Shown: in pieces, positions 40,416 through 49,229 of the stretch
How positions within the stretch are numbered: the stretch's first letter is position 1
Layout of the letters: each line of letters starts with the position of its first letter
DNA from: Chitinophagaceae bacterium
Lineage (GTDB): Bacteria; Bacteroidota; Bacteroidia; Chitinophagales; Chitinophagaceae
Direction of reading: 5' to 3'
DNA length: 64,000 nt
Assembly: GCA_016715365.1 (NCBI GenBank)
Contig: JADKAM010000012.1
Coordinates: 1-64,000, forward strand
The notes under the pieces: model-generated
Told to the model about the DNA's origin: nothing
What the model saw: only the letters and a program-made list of their open reading frames with translations
Databases searched by the model: none
Position numbers and translations under genes: made by a program

Positions 40416-42788
40416 ATAATCATTCGCCGTCTTTGGCTTCACCGGTTTCCTGGTCTTATCTTCTGCCGGCTTTTGAAGCGGTTGCGCAGGTTTCTTATCC
40501 TCAGGCTTTTTCGATTTTCCGGTATCGGGTAAAGCAGCAGCAGGAATCTGGCTTTCTATTTTAATATTCTCATCCGGTTTATTATCCGGTGGCGGCGGTA
40601 CATTAAAAAAATCATCGGCATTGCCATTGCCTTCATCAATCGTAGTACTGTCTCCCTCTTTAAAATATTTGTCCATATTGGCATCCGCATAAATCGGGTC
40701 ATTGGTCAGCTCCAGCGGTTTTTCAAATTTGGTGATCTTACCGTAACCTAATTTTTTATCGGCATACACTTTACTCATAAAAATACCCCAGCCCGGTGCC
40801 GACATCTCGGCTCCACCTGCCGTACCCGAATAGATCTGTATAAAAGGGTCATCGCAACCTACCCAGGTACCAGCCAGCAATTCGGGTGTATAGCCAATAA
40901 ACCAGCCATCAGCATTGTTATTGGTGGTACCGGTTTTGCCGGCTTTTTCAACCGGTATGTTATAGCTGTTTAATCTTCTGCCGGTACCAAATTTTATTAC
41001 GCCCTGCATTAAAGTTGCCATGGTATAAGCATCCGATTCGGCAATTACCTGTTTTGAAACAGCCGTAAATTCTTCCAGCATATTACCGCTTTTGTCTTCA
41101 ATACGGTTCATGAGAATGGGCTCGGTATTTAAACCTTTATTGGGGAACATGGTATAACCCTGCAGCATTTCCATCAACGGAATTTCAGCCGCTCCCAATG
41201 CAATTGAATAATAGGGTGGAACCTTGGTGGTGATACCGCAGGTTTGAATAAATTCTATGGTTCTTTTTACACCTACCTGGCCTATCAAACGCCAGGCTGC
41301 AATATTTTTTGAGTGGGCTAAACAATAAGCAACGGTACCTGCACCACCCGATATGGTTTTGCCACCCAGCGATAATGCACCTCCGGGAATAACTGTTTCG
41401 GGAGTGTAACCGGCTTCATCAATGGCTAACGTGTAAACAAAGGGTTTGAAAGTTGATCCTACCTGCCTCATTTGAGTCACGTGGTCGTACTTAAACCACT
41501 TAAAATCTATACCACCAACCCAGCATTTAACTTCGCCGGTATGCGGATCCATGGCTGCAAAATTGGTTTGTAATATCTGCTTGTGGTATTTGATGGAGTC
41601 GAAAGGAGTCAACACAGTATCTTTTACTCTTTTTGCATTCCAGGCAAATACTTTCATTTTTACCGGGATGTAAAAAGTCTTTTTTATATCTTCTTCCGAT
41701 ACCCCGTCTTCTTTCATGCTCTTCCAACGGTCGGTATATTTAAAGGCTGCTTCAATAATATTATCGTGCCCCTTCCACATCCTTTTACCACTGTTTTTCA
41801 TGATCCAGTCCAGCTTTTTTTGAATAACCGGCATGTGCTGTACAACTGCTTCTTCGGCATAGCGCTGCATGCGTGAATCGATGGTGGTATATATTTTTAA
41901 ACCGTCCCTGTACAGGTTGTAAGGTTCGCCGGTTTTGGGATTTTCATGTTTTTTGCACCAGGCTTTTAATTTATCGGCCAGCACGGTACGGAAGTAAGGG
42001 GCTATACCAATATTTTCATCAATCTTTTTGTAATTGGTTATTAAAGGTTTTGCTTTAAGTTTTGCTGCATCGGCTTCGGTTAAAAAATGTTGCTTACAAA
42101 CTGCCATCTGGTTTATTACTGTATTTCTTCTGTCAATAGAAGCTTTGGGATAACCAATAGGATTATAAATAAACCCTTTCAGCATACCGATCAATACAGC
42201 AGCCTCTTCAATTTTTAAATCCTTTGGTTCTTTTTGAAAATAGGTGATGGAAGCATTGCGGATGCCCCAGACATTTCCCCAGGGTGCCCTGTTCAGGTAA
42301 AGCGTAATGATCTCTTCCTTGGTAAAATTTCTTTCCAGTTTAACCGCCACGATCCATTCTTTTATTTTTTGAACGCCCCTGGTAAGAACATTGCCACGCC
42401 CCTGGCCCAACATTAATTTGGCAACCTGTTGCGTAATCGTACTGCCGCCGCCATCCCTGCCCAGTGTAACCACTGCACGAACGAAGGCTTTTGCATCAAT
42501 ACCGGAGTGATCATAAAAACGTTCATCTTCAGTAGCAATTAAAGCATTGATTGCATTGGGCGATATCTCATTATACTTTACTTCGCTTCTGTTCTCTGTA
42601 TAATATTTTCCCATGAGTATACCATCGCTGGAATATATTTCACTGGCCAGGTCAGCTTCGGGATTTTGTAACTGCTCTACAGAAGGCATTTTACCAAACA
42701 CGCCAAAATTGGCAAGGGTAAACATGAGTATCACAAAAATAAATCCGCCAATAAATACCCGCCATAAAATTTTAACTGAACGCTTCAT
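40413..42788 (-). CDS. Class A penicillin-binding protein 1A (transglycosylase/transpeptidase)
   Basis: The product has 791 residues with an N-terminal membrane anchor (ILWRVFIGGFIFVILMFTLA). The glycosyltransferase family 51 domain has ALIATEDERFYDHSGIDAKA (catalytic Glu) and GGGSTITQQVAKLMLGQG. The transpeptidase domain has the SxxK motif in GSTFKPFVYT near 450, SKN in AHSKNIAAW, and KTGTTNNNADGWFIGYTPELL near 640. The C terminus is a proline- and lysine-rich tail of about 90 residues. It polymerises and crosslinks peptidoglycan in the periplasm. PorW lies 94 bases upstream on the same strand. Confidence 0.95.
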   Translation of the reverse strand: MKRSVKILWRVFIGGFIFVILMFTLANFGVFGKMPSVEQLQNPEADLASEIYSSDGILMGKYYTENRSEVKYNEISPNAINALIATEDERFYDHSGIDAKAFVRAVVTLGRDGGGSTITQQVAKLMLGQGRGNVLTRGVQKIKEWIVAVKLERNFTKEEIITLYLNRAPWGNVWGIRNASITYFQKEPKDLKIEEAAVLIGMLKGFIYNPIGYPKASIDRRNTVINQMAVCKQHFLTEADAAKLKAKPLITNYKKIDENIGIAPYFRTVLADKLKAWCKKHENPKTGEPYNLYRDGLKIYTTIDSRMQRYAEEAVVQHMPVIQKKLDWIMKNSGKRMWKGHDNIIEAAFKYTDRWKSMKEDGVSEEDIKKTFYIPVKMKVFAWNAKRVKDTVLTPFDSIKYHKQILQTNFAAMDPHTGEVKCWVGGIDFKWFKYDHVTQMRQVGSTFKPFVYTLAIDEAGYTPETVIPGGALSLGGKTISGGAGTVAYCLAHSKNIAAWRLIGQVGVKRTIEFIQTCGITTKVPPYYSIALGAAEIPLMEMLQGYTMFPNKGLNTEPILMNRIEDKSGNMLEEFTAVSKQVIAESDAYTMATLMQGVIKFGTGRRLNSYNIPVEKAGKTGTTNNNADGWFIGYTPELLAGTWVGCDDPFIQIYSGTAGGAEMSAPGWGIFMSKVYADKKLGYGKITKFEKPLELTNDPIYADANMDKYFKEGDSTTIDEGNGNADDFFNVPPPPDNKPDENIKIESQIPAAALPDTGKSKKPEDKKPAQPLQKPAEDKTRKPVKPKTANDY

Positions 42789-42882
42789 GTATAAATGATT
42801 TGAAAGTAATTGTGTTAACAGTTGTCAAACATAAAACTGCCTAAAACTAATTAAAGCAATTAAAACAGTTTAACGATTGTTG

Positions 42883-45819
42883 TTAAAACCTGTTTGGGAA
42901 CTGTGTATTTAACAGGGCTTTATAACCTGCTATATTTTTATTGGTTTTAAGCAACTGCAGATTTGCTTCTGTAATAATTAAAAAAGAATACTTACTGGCC
43001 GGTAGCCAGGAAATTTCTGAAGCGGCATCTTTTTTTATTTTGTTATAGTAAACCATTGCTGCTGCGGCATCCGCAAATGAAGTAATAACCAGTAAATTAT
43101 TATCTGCATCCAATGCATCTTTGCTGATGTTGATGGTTTGGCCATAAAAATTCTCCCGGTTATACCTGATTAAGGCATTGCGGGCTTCAGTAATGTACAC
43201 CTGGTCTACTTTATTTAATACCATAAGCACATGGTGCGGTGCATTAACTGCCATAACAAATGGTCCGCTGGTTAATGGAGGAGCCACTTTTGCAACGGTA
43301 TCTTTAATTACAACCGGTGCCACTGGTTTGTTAACCGGCTTGGGTGTTTCGGGTGCTTTTAACTGGTTCTCTTCAGATCTTGTAACCTCCAGGTTGGTCA
43401 GGTATTTTTCTATCTCGGCTCTTCTTTTCAACACATCAATCATGGTTTCAGCCTTTTCTTTAAGCGGAGATGTCGGGTTGTTGCTGATGATCAGCTGCAG
43501 GCCTTTTATAGCAGTACTGTCATCCCTGTTTTTTACATGATGCAATGCTTCAATGTACAACAATTGAGGGGTCCAGTAATTTACGCCATACAGGCTGTCG
43601 GCCTTTTTCTTTTCAACCATTGCTTTTTCAAAATCACCTTCGATAAACAGGTTGTATATATCCTCGTATAATTTAGTGGCTTCGGGGTTTTTTGTTTTTG
43701 GATTTAATGTTGAAGGATTATTCAGCTTTTTACCGGCAACGGTATTTGCATAATTCCCGTTCAGCAGGTCTTTGTAATAAGCCGCTTTATCTTTAAGCCC
43801 CAGTTTTGTGTAGCAGAAATAAAGATTAAGGTATACATCGCCTTCCAGCAAACGGCTGGGGAAACGTTTTAAATAATCTTCGTACGTATCAGCAGCCAGT
43901 TGATATTCTTCCAGGTCGTTTTGATAAGCCTGCGCCAGGATGATCATGTTCACCGCAATCACGTCATTACTTTCTTTAACCCGCTCTTCGGTTAAAGGAA
44001 TGTCTTTCATTAATATATCAAAAGTAATTTCTGCGCTGCCGGCTGCATTGGGAGTACCGCCTGCATTTTTTCCACCAGACTTTGTATCCCCATTGTCGCC
44101 TGCAGCAACCGGGGTTGTATTGTTAATTAAAGCTTCTGCAGCAGCTTTACGCCGCCAGTTATCAACGTTTATCCTTTTGCCCCATTTGCTTTTAAAATCG
44201 CTGAAGCCTCTTGATTTGAGTGAGTTGTTATTGAAGTACCATTCACCTTTGGTATTACCGGCAAAAAGATCAACCGGCTGCTGGTTATTGTTATTAAAAG
44301 GAGAGAGGTCTCCACCACCGCCACCGGCATTACCATCATCCTTGTAACCTTTTTCTTTGCGTAGTTTGCGTAATATTTTTTTAAGATATTCATCTCTTTC
44401 AGCAGCTGGCATCAGGGCAATGCGTTGTACACTGTCTTCTTTTTCAATTGCAGTGATGGCAGCAGCTATTTTTATTAAGGCCTCTTTTCTTTGCTGCACG
44501 GCAGCTATCTGTAAATTCAAAAGAGAATCTGGTCCGTTTTGTAAGCTATCATACATAGCGGCGGCAAGCCTGTATTGTTTGCGGCTGTAAGCTATGTCGC
44601 CCAGCTTAAGATAAGCCCTGTTCTTGTAATTGATATTGCTCTCGTTATATTTGAGGCTTTTGTTAAAAAAAACAATGGCAGCATTTGTATCCGGTTTCTG
44701 CAGCGATAAATCGCCTGCTGAATAATACACGATATCGCGGTAAGCTTCATACTTATCCCTTCTTCCCATTTTTGCCAGGTTATCAATTGCTTTATCAAGC
44801 TCTTTGGGATTGCCATTGGTCCTGAGCATTTTTGCATCATTCAGCCTGGCGTGTATATCCATTAGCGGATCTACCGTATGTTTGGAAGCTTTGTCGTAAT
44901 AAGACGATGCTTTATCAAAATTGCCATTCTTTTCGTAAAGTTGCGCCAGTAAAAACTCCCAGCGTGACTGGTCCTGTTTATTATCGGCAGTGCTTAAAGC
45001 TCTTTCAAGATGCTTTGCAGTACTGTCATAAAAGCCCTGCTTAAAAAACCAGTATGCGTTTACCTCAGCCAGATCATTACGTAATCTTTTTGGTAAATTA
45101 GGATCAACCTGTAAAGTATTTATAAGGCCTCCGGATTCTGCAAATTCACCCTGTTCAATTAAAGTACGTGCCAGCCAGAGTATGGCATCATTACGGCTGG
45201 GTGGCAGGGCTGTAAGTTTTTGTAAAACATTCCGCTTTTCTTTATTGGCAATTGAAATGGAATTGGTACCAACGATACGGTCATCATCATCATTTTTTCT
45301 TTTGCGGGGGAAAAGATTGTAGTTGATGAACTGAAAAGTCATTAAAGCCGAATCAAAATCTTTGCGGAAATAATAGGCTTTGCCTATCAGCATATACATG
45401 TTATCAATCCAGTCGTTACGCAGATCGTGCAATAAGATGCCCGCCGTTGATGAAATGATAACCGAGTCGAGTTCTGTTTTTTGCGAAGAGGTACTCTCCA
45501 GTGTGTAAGGATAAAAAGCCAGCATGTTTGAATAATCATCTTTCAAACTCAACTTGGCCCGGTCAACAACAGTATTTACCCTGTTGTTGGCATTAAAGTA
45601 ATAATTGTAGTGGGTGATATTGTTTTGATAAATATTACGGGGGACATTAAATTTTTTGTCCGCCGTTTTTTCTGAGCCCAGTTTTCTGTTCTCAAATTTT
45701 TCGGGCTTCTTTTGTTTGCCAAACGGTTCAAAGGTCCAGCTAGGCTGGCATATTGCAGGCATTGAAAATCCAAGCAATATCAAAAAAATAAATAACGGGC
45801 TTTTAGTTCTCTTCAGCAT
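42883..45819 (-). CDS. porW: T9SS-associated TPR protein PorW/SprE family
   Basis: The product has 978 residues. A signal sequence (IFLILLGFSMPAIC) precedes RNIYQNNITHYNYYFNANNRVN and AKLSLKDDYSNMLAFYPY, the conserved N terminus of PorW (P. gingivalis) and SprE (F. johnsoniae), which are needed for type IX secretion and gliding. The central 600 residues are tetratricopeptide repeats (for example MYMLIGKAYYFRKDFDSALMTF). The C-terminal part has a Pro-rich linker and a small domain (GPFVMAVNAPHHVLMVLNKV). It should sit at the outer membrane facing the periplasm and support export of the two T9SS cargo proteins encoded in this window. Confidence 0.9.
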   Translation of the reverse strand: MLKRTKSPLFIFLILLGFSMPAICQPSWTFEPFGKQKKPEKFENRKLGSEKTADKKFNVPRNIYQNNITHYNYYFNANNRVNTVVDRAKLSLKDDYSNMLAFYPYTLESTSSQKTELDSVIISSTAGILLHDLRNDWIDNMYMLIGKAYYFRKDFDSALMTFQFINYNLFPRKRKNDDDDRIVGTNSISIANKEKRNVLQKLTALPPSRNDAILWLARTLIEQGEFAESGGLINTLQVDPNLPKRLRNDLAEVNAYWFFKQGFYDSTAKHLERALSTADNKQDQSRWEFLLAQLYEKNGNFDKASSYYDKASKHTVDPLMDIHARLNDAKMLRTNGNPKELDKAIDNLAKMGRRDKYEAYRDIVYYSAGDLSLQKPDTNAAIVFFNKSLKYNESNINYKNRAYLKLGDIAYSRKQYRLAAAMYDSLQNGPDSLLNLQIAAVQQRKEALIKIAAAITAIEKEDSVQRIALMPAAERDEYLKKILRKLRKEKGYKDDGNAGGGGGDLSPFNNNNQQPVDLFAGNTKGEWYFNNNSLKSRGFSDFKSKWGKRINVDNWRRKAAAEALINNTTPVAAGDNGDTKSGGKNAGGTPNAAGSAEITFDILMKDIPLTEERVKESNDVIAVNMIILAQAYQNDLEEYQLAADTYEDYLKRFPSRLLEGDVYLNLYFCYTKLGLKDKAAYYKDLLNGNYANTVAGKKLNNPSTLNPKTKNPEATKLYEDIYNLFIEGDFEKAMVEKKKADSLYGVNYWTPQLLYIEALHHVKNRDDSTAIKGLQLIISNNPTSPLKEKAETMIDVLKRRAEIEKYLTNLEVTRSEENQLKAPETPKPVNKPVAPVVIKDTVAKVAPPLTSGPFVMAVNAPHHVLMVLNKVDQVYITEARNALIRYNRENFYGQTINISKDALDADNNLLVITSFADAAAAMVYYNKIKKDAASEISWLPASKYSFLIITEANLQLLKTNKNIAGYKALLNTQFPNRF

Positions 45820-46140
45820 GAATCAAAAGGTTGAATAACGGGGCTAAATATCGGTTATTTTTGGTAATTACGGCTTATAGTGGCCCCGTTTTAATTTAGT
45901 TTAACTAAATATTTAAGAAGGAGTAACCACAAATTAAATTGTTAGTCACGAATTACACGAATTTGCACGTATTAACAGGCAGATTTCGTGTTAATTAGTG
46001 CCATTCGTGGCAAAGAAAAAACGGCAAAGCAGTTTCAAAGTTCAATTAGTTTGTATAAGTGTCATATTATATAGCCTTTCAGCCTTTTTTAGGTTGCTTT
46101 TTCACCTGCATTTCTTAATTTTAAGGTTCAACAAAAAAAT
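45820..46140. other. Divergent region with an inverted CACGAATT repeat
   Basis: About 320 bases between divergent porW and the 46141 gene. The repeat at about 45943-46013 is described separately. The part nearest 46141 is T-rich (CTTTTTTAGGTTGCTTTTTC) with no clear TAnnTTTG box. No ORF is apparent. Confidence 0.4.
45943..46013. repeat. Imperfect inverted repeat built from CACGAATT units
   Basis: GTCACGAATTACACGAATTTGCACG starts near 45944. An inverted, diverged copy (ATTTCGTGTTAATTAGTGCCATTCGTGG) ends at about 46010. Within each arm the unit ACACGAATT is itself partly repeated. It sits in the centre of a divergent gene pair. Confidence 0.6.
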
Positions 46141-46539
46141 ATGGCAAAACTTGATGCCAACAGCACTTTAAAACGTTTGCAAAACCGATACAGGCTGGTG
46201 GTTATGAATGAAGATACCTATGAAGAGGTTGTAAAATTTAAACTTAGCCGTTTGAGTGTTTATATATTTTTAAGCACTGTTTTTGTTGTTTTGGTGGGAC
46301 TCATCATTGCTTTATTGGTTTTTACGCCTTTAAAATACTATTTACCAGGTACTGGCTACGGAAATGCCAAACAGATGCGGGAATATAAAGAACTAACGAT
46401 GAGAACCGATTCAATAGAGAAAGATTTGCGGTTTAAGCAGAAATATTATGAAGACCTGCATAAAGTATTAACGGGGAACCTTCCGGTTATGGATACCAAC
46501 AAACTGGACCTGCCCAAGGTGGAGAATATAAAAGAGTAA
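46141..46539 (+). CDS. Membrane protein resembling the N-terminal anchor of bactofilin-linked M23 peptidases
   Basis: The product has 132 residues. The N terminus LKRLQNRYRLVVMNEDTYEEVVKFKLSRLS precedes a membrane helix near 40-62 (VYIFLSTVFVVLVGLIIALL), then TPLKYYLPG and a short coiled coil (MREYKELTMRTDSIEKDLRF). In related bacteria I believe a gene with this start encodes a longer protein ending in an M23 (LytM) endopeptidase and sits next to bactofilin; here it stops before any peptidase domain. It is 27 bases upstream of the bactofilin gene and so probably recruits or anchors it. The comparison is from memory. Confidence 0.65.
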   Translation: MAKLDANSTLKRLQNRYRLVVMNEDTYEEVVKFKLSRLSVYIFLSTVFVVLVGLIIALLVFTPLKYYLPGTGYGNAKQMREYKELTMRTDSIEKDLRFKQKYYEDLHKVLTGNLPVMDTNKLDLPKVENIKE

Positions 46540-46566
46540 TTTTTTAATAACTAAAACCTCAGCTAT

Positions 46567-46971
46567 ATGTTTAATTCAAAATCCAGGTCATCTTTTGATG
46601 CAAACCCAGCCAGTGACAGCACTATGATTGGCGCAGGTACTACCATAAACGGCGATATGGAAAGTAACGGCGATATACGTATTGACGGTATTTTAAAAGG
46701 CAACCTGAAAGGAAAAGCAAAGATCATTATTGGTGCGGAGGGCGTAGTAGAAGGTAATATAGAAGGATTGCAGGCTGATATTATGGGCCATGTAACCGGT
46801 ACCATTAAAGTACAGGAACTTTTATTCCTGCACGGTAAAACCCAGGTGAACGGTGATATTTATGCTGGAAAACTACAGGTTGAACCTACTGCTGTTTTTA
46901 ACGGCAACTGTCATATGGGTGCCAATGTGGTAGAGCTTAAAAAAGAAGTGGCGAATGCCATCAATCTATAA
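46567..46971 (+). CDS. Bactofilin (polymer-forming cytoskeletal protein)
   Basis: The product has 134 residues. The right-handed beta-helix core begins STMIGAGTTINGDMESNGDIRIDGILKGNLKG (about 17-48) and continues as ILKGNLKGKAKIIIGAEGVVEGNIEG and HGKTQVNGDIYAGKLQVEPTAVFNGNCHMG. Bactofilins self-assemble without nucleotide into filaments or patches at the inner membrane, often placing cell-wall enzymes. The upstream membrane protein is the likely anchor. The short N-terminal tail (MFNSKSRSSFDANPASD) is polar and variable. Confidence 0.93.
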   Translation: MFNSKSRSSFDANPASDSTMIGAGTTINGDMESNGDIRIDGILKGNLKGKAKIIIGAEGVVEGNIEGLQADIMGHVTGTIKVQELLFLHGKTQVNGDIYAGKLQVEPTAVFNGNCHMGANVVELKKEVANAINL

Positions 46972-46981
46972 AAAATATTTG

Positions 46982-47377
46982 ATGAACCTGAGTTTTAAAA
47001 CAGTACTTCCTTTGGTTATTACTTTTTTGGTTTTAACCGTTATCATTTTTGCAGGCAATATTTTTTATAAAGAAAAGGGGATTGATTACGGGGTGCTGAT
47101 GGGAGGCAACTGCCTGTTTTTCCTGGTGAGTCTTTTTGTTTTCAGGATGCAGTACGTAGCCATGTACAACAACAATCCCAATGTTTTTATACGCAGTGTA
47201 ATGGGCGGCATGATCATTAAAGTGTTTGCCTGTGTAATTGCAGTGGTGGCCTATTATTTTATAAGCAAAGGCGCATTTAACAAGCCGGCTGTGTATGCAT
47301 CTATGGTTATTTACATTGTGTACCTGGTGGTTGAAGTAAGAACCATCATGAATCTGAACAAAACAAAAAATGCCTAA
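46982..47377 (+). CDS. Four-helix membrane protein (possible AtpI-like)
   Basis: From ATG 46982 (MNLSFKTVLPLVITFLVLTV) the product has 131 residues; an ATG at 46955 inside the bactofilin gene is an alternative. Four membrane helices are apparent: LPLVITFLVLTVIIFAG, VLMGGNCLFFLVSLFVF, GMIIKVFACVIAVVAYYFI and YASMVIYIVYLVVEV. The size and the pattern (charged turn after helix 2, ending in EVRTIMNLNK) resemble the small protein encoded between bactofilin and atpB in Bacteroidota, an AtpI-type partner of ATP synthase, but no atp genes follow. The assignment is weak. It overlaps the SprT gene by eight bases. Confidence 0.6.
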   Translation: MNLSFKTVLPLVITFLVLTVIIFAGNIFYKEKGIDYGVLMGGNCLFFLVSLFVFRMQYVAMYNNNPNVFIRSVMGGMIIKVFACVIAVVAYYFISKGAFNKPAVYASMVIYIVYLVVEVRTIMNLNKTKNA

Positions 47378-47987
47378 GCAGGAAGCCCCGCTTTTACAGT
47401 TACAGGATTACTTGCCCGATGGAAGTTTTGAGAAAGTGCTTTACTACCTGCAGCATCATAAAGTGCATCTTACCATCAGCCGTAAAAGACAAAGCATACT
47501 GGGCGATTACCGCCATGCACATTCCGATAAAAATCACCGCATCAGTGTTAATGGCAACTTAAACAAATATGCATTCCTCATTACTTTATTGCACGAACTT
47601 GCCCATCTTTTTACGTATGAGAGATACGGCCACCGGGTACAGGCCCATGGCAGGGAATGGAAAGATGAGTTTGGGAAAATACTGGCAGAGTTTTTATTGA
47701 AGAAAATATTTCCAGCCGATATAGAAAAGGCTTTGTACAATACCCTGCGTAACCCTGCAGCCAGCAGTTGTGGTGATGAGAAATTGCTAAGGGTTTTGCA
47801 CAATTACGATGATAAACCAGCCGGTGTGCATTTGGTAGAACAATTACCTGAAGGAACTTTGTTTGTTATTAAAGGCGGCCGCGTTTTTAAAAAGGGCGAA
47901 AAAATAAGAAAGCGGTTTAAATGTGTGGAAGTAAAGACCGGGAAATTTTATCTGTTTAGTGCGGTGTATGAAGTGGAGTTGGTGTAA
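47370..47987 (+). CDS. SprT-like zinc metallopeptidase domain protein
   Basis: The product has 205 residues. LITLLHELAHLFTYERYGHRVQAHGREW near 70-98 carries the HExxH zinc motif (HELAH) and the downstream third ligand region of SprT-like proteases (H-G-x-x-W). The C-terminal part (GTLFVIKGGRVFKKGEKIRKRFKCVEVKTGKFYLF) replaces the usual zinc ribbon by a small beta-rich domain. Eukaryotic SprT-like proteases (SPRTN) degrade DNA-protein crosslinks; the bacterial role is unclear. The gene overlaps the preceding membrane protein gene and closes the bactofilin operon. Confidence 0.85.
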   Translation: MPKQEAPLLQLQDYLPDGSFEKVLYYLQHHKVHLTISRKRQSILGDYRHAHSDKNHRISVNGNLNKYAFLITLLHELAHLFTYERYGHRVQAHGREWKDEFGKILAEFLLKKIFPADIEKALYNTLRNPAASSCGDEKLLRVLHNYDDKPAGVHLVEQLPEGTLFVIKGGRVFKKGEKIRKRFKCVEVKTGKFYLFSAVYEVELV

Positions 47988-47995
47988 TATGATTC

Positions 47996-48508
47996 TTACA
48001 ATTCTTTTATCATCCACACATCACAACCCGTATGTCCGCTGCTGCCCTGTGCTGCCGGTAAATAAGTAAAACCCAGTTTTTCATACATGGGTATGGCAAT
48101 GGTTAATTCGGGCATGGTTTCTAAGTACATTTTTTTATAGCCCATTTCCCGGGCGGCGGCTATACATTGTTGCAGCAATGTTTTTCCCAACCCTTTGCCA
48201 CGGGCTTTGGATGATAAATACAGTTTCACCAGTTCACAAGTGCCTTCGGGTAAATTAGCAGTTGGGTAAATGCCGCTGCCGCCCAAAATTGCTCCCTGCC
48301 CGACTCCGTCATTCAGGCGGGCATCCTGTTCTGCTACAAAATAAATACTGCCGGCTGTTTTAAAAACTTCTGATAAATGATCGGTTGTTTCATCAAAATA
48401 AACAGTACCGGGTTTATTGGCCTTAAATTCTGTAAGCGTATCCCTGATGATTGTTGCCAGTGCCTTATCATCGCCCGGCTGTATGGTTCTTATTATAAAG
48501 TCATGCAT
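47996..48508 (-). CDS. GNAT family N-acetyltransferase
   Basis: The product has 170 residues. ELVKLYLSSKARGKGLGKTLLQQCIAAA near 90-117 is the acetyl-CoA-binding motif A (RGKGLGKTLL), and MYLETMPELTIAIPMYEKLGFTYLPAA is motif B. The N terminus (IIRTIQPGDDKALATIIRDTL) is typical of the family. The substrate is unknown. It converges with SprT, eight bases between stops, and its start region faces the ECF sigma gene. Confidence 0.88.
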   Translation of the reverse strand: MHDFIIRTIQPGDDKALATIIRDTLTEFKANKPGTVYFDETTDHLSEVFKTAGSIYFVAEQDARLNDGVGQGAILGGSGIYPTANLPEGTCELVKLYLSSKARGKGLGKTLLQQCIAAAREMGYKKMYLETMPELTIAIPMYEKLGFTYLPAAQGSSGHTGCDVWMIKEL

Positions 48509-48676
48509 TTTTTAAAAAAATATTGTTTATTCAAACCTATGTAATTTTTTAAAACATTGAACAACATGGATACCTGGTTGTTCATTCAATTGTCATCACA
48601 ACATAGCATAAATTATTTAGTTAATACCGTTTAGTGAAAATCAATTATTTTCGGTATTCTTATAACAAACAGAAAC

Positions 48677-49228
48677 TTGCCTGATACATTAAAATACAGT
48701 GAAGAAGAACTGGTGATGCTGCTGCAAAGCAGGGATCAGCAGGCGTTTTCGTACCTGTATGATAATTATTCGGCTGCTTTAAACGGTATTATTTACCGCA
48801 TGGTTGAAGACCGTGAGCTGGCCGAGGATATTTTGCAGGAAGCTTTTGTGAAGATCTGGAACAACTTTTCCAGTTATGATACCGGCAAGGGGCGTTTGTT
48901 TACCTGGATGCTGAATATTACCCGTAACCTAACGATTGATACATTACGCAGCAAAGGCTATAAAAAACAGGGTAAAATCTCAAGTGATGAGAATTCCGTA
49001 AGTAATCTCACCGATGACACACGTATGGCCGAACGCTTTGATGCGATGGGAATCAGAAAACAACTGGTAAATTTAAAGCCCGAACAACGAAGTATAATTG
49101 ACCTGGCATATTTTAACGGCTACACACAGGATGAAATTTCAAAAGAAATGGGAATACCTTTGGGCACGGTTAAAACCAGGATGAGGGCGGCTATTATTGA
49201 ATTAAGAAAAATGTTAGAACATAATTAA
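48677..49228 (+). CDS. ECF-type RNA polymerase sigma factor
   Basis: The product has 183 residues, TTG start (the family usually begins just upstream of LKYSEEELVMLLQ). Region 2: FSYLYDNYSAALNGIIYRMVEDRELAEDILQEAFVKIWNN, with LFTWMLNITRNLTIDTLRSK. Region 4: QRSIIDLAYFNGYTQDEISKEMGIPLGTVKTRMRAAIIELRKML. It is followed after one base by its anti-sigma factor and then by a fasciclin gene, a typical autoregulated set. Similar to group SigK/RpoE-like ECF proteins. Confidence 0.93.
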   Translation: MPDTLKYSEEELVMLLQSRDQQAFSYLYDNYSAALNGIIYRMVEDRELAEDILQEAFVKIWNNFSSYDTGKGRLFTWMLNITRNLTIDTLRSKGYKKQGKISSDENSVSNLTDDTRMAERFDAMGIRKQLVNLKPEQRSIIDLAYFNGYTQDEISKEMGIPLGTVKTRMRAAIIELRKMLEHN

Positions 49229-49229
49229 A

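Noticed and set aside
43178..44347. Plus-strand ORFs of 120-135 codons
   Set aside because: Antisense to porW, which has clear PorW/SprE and TPR features.
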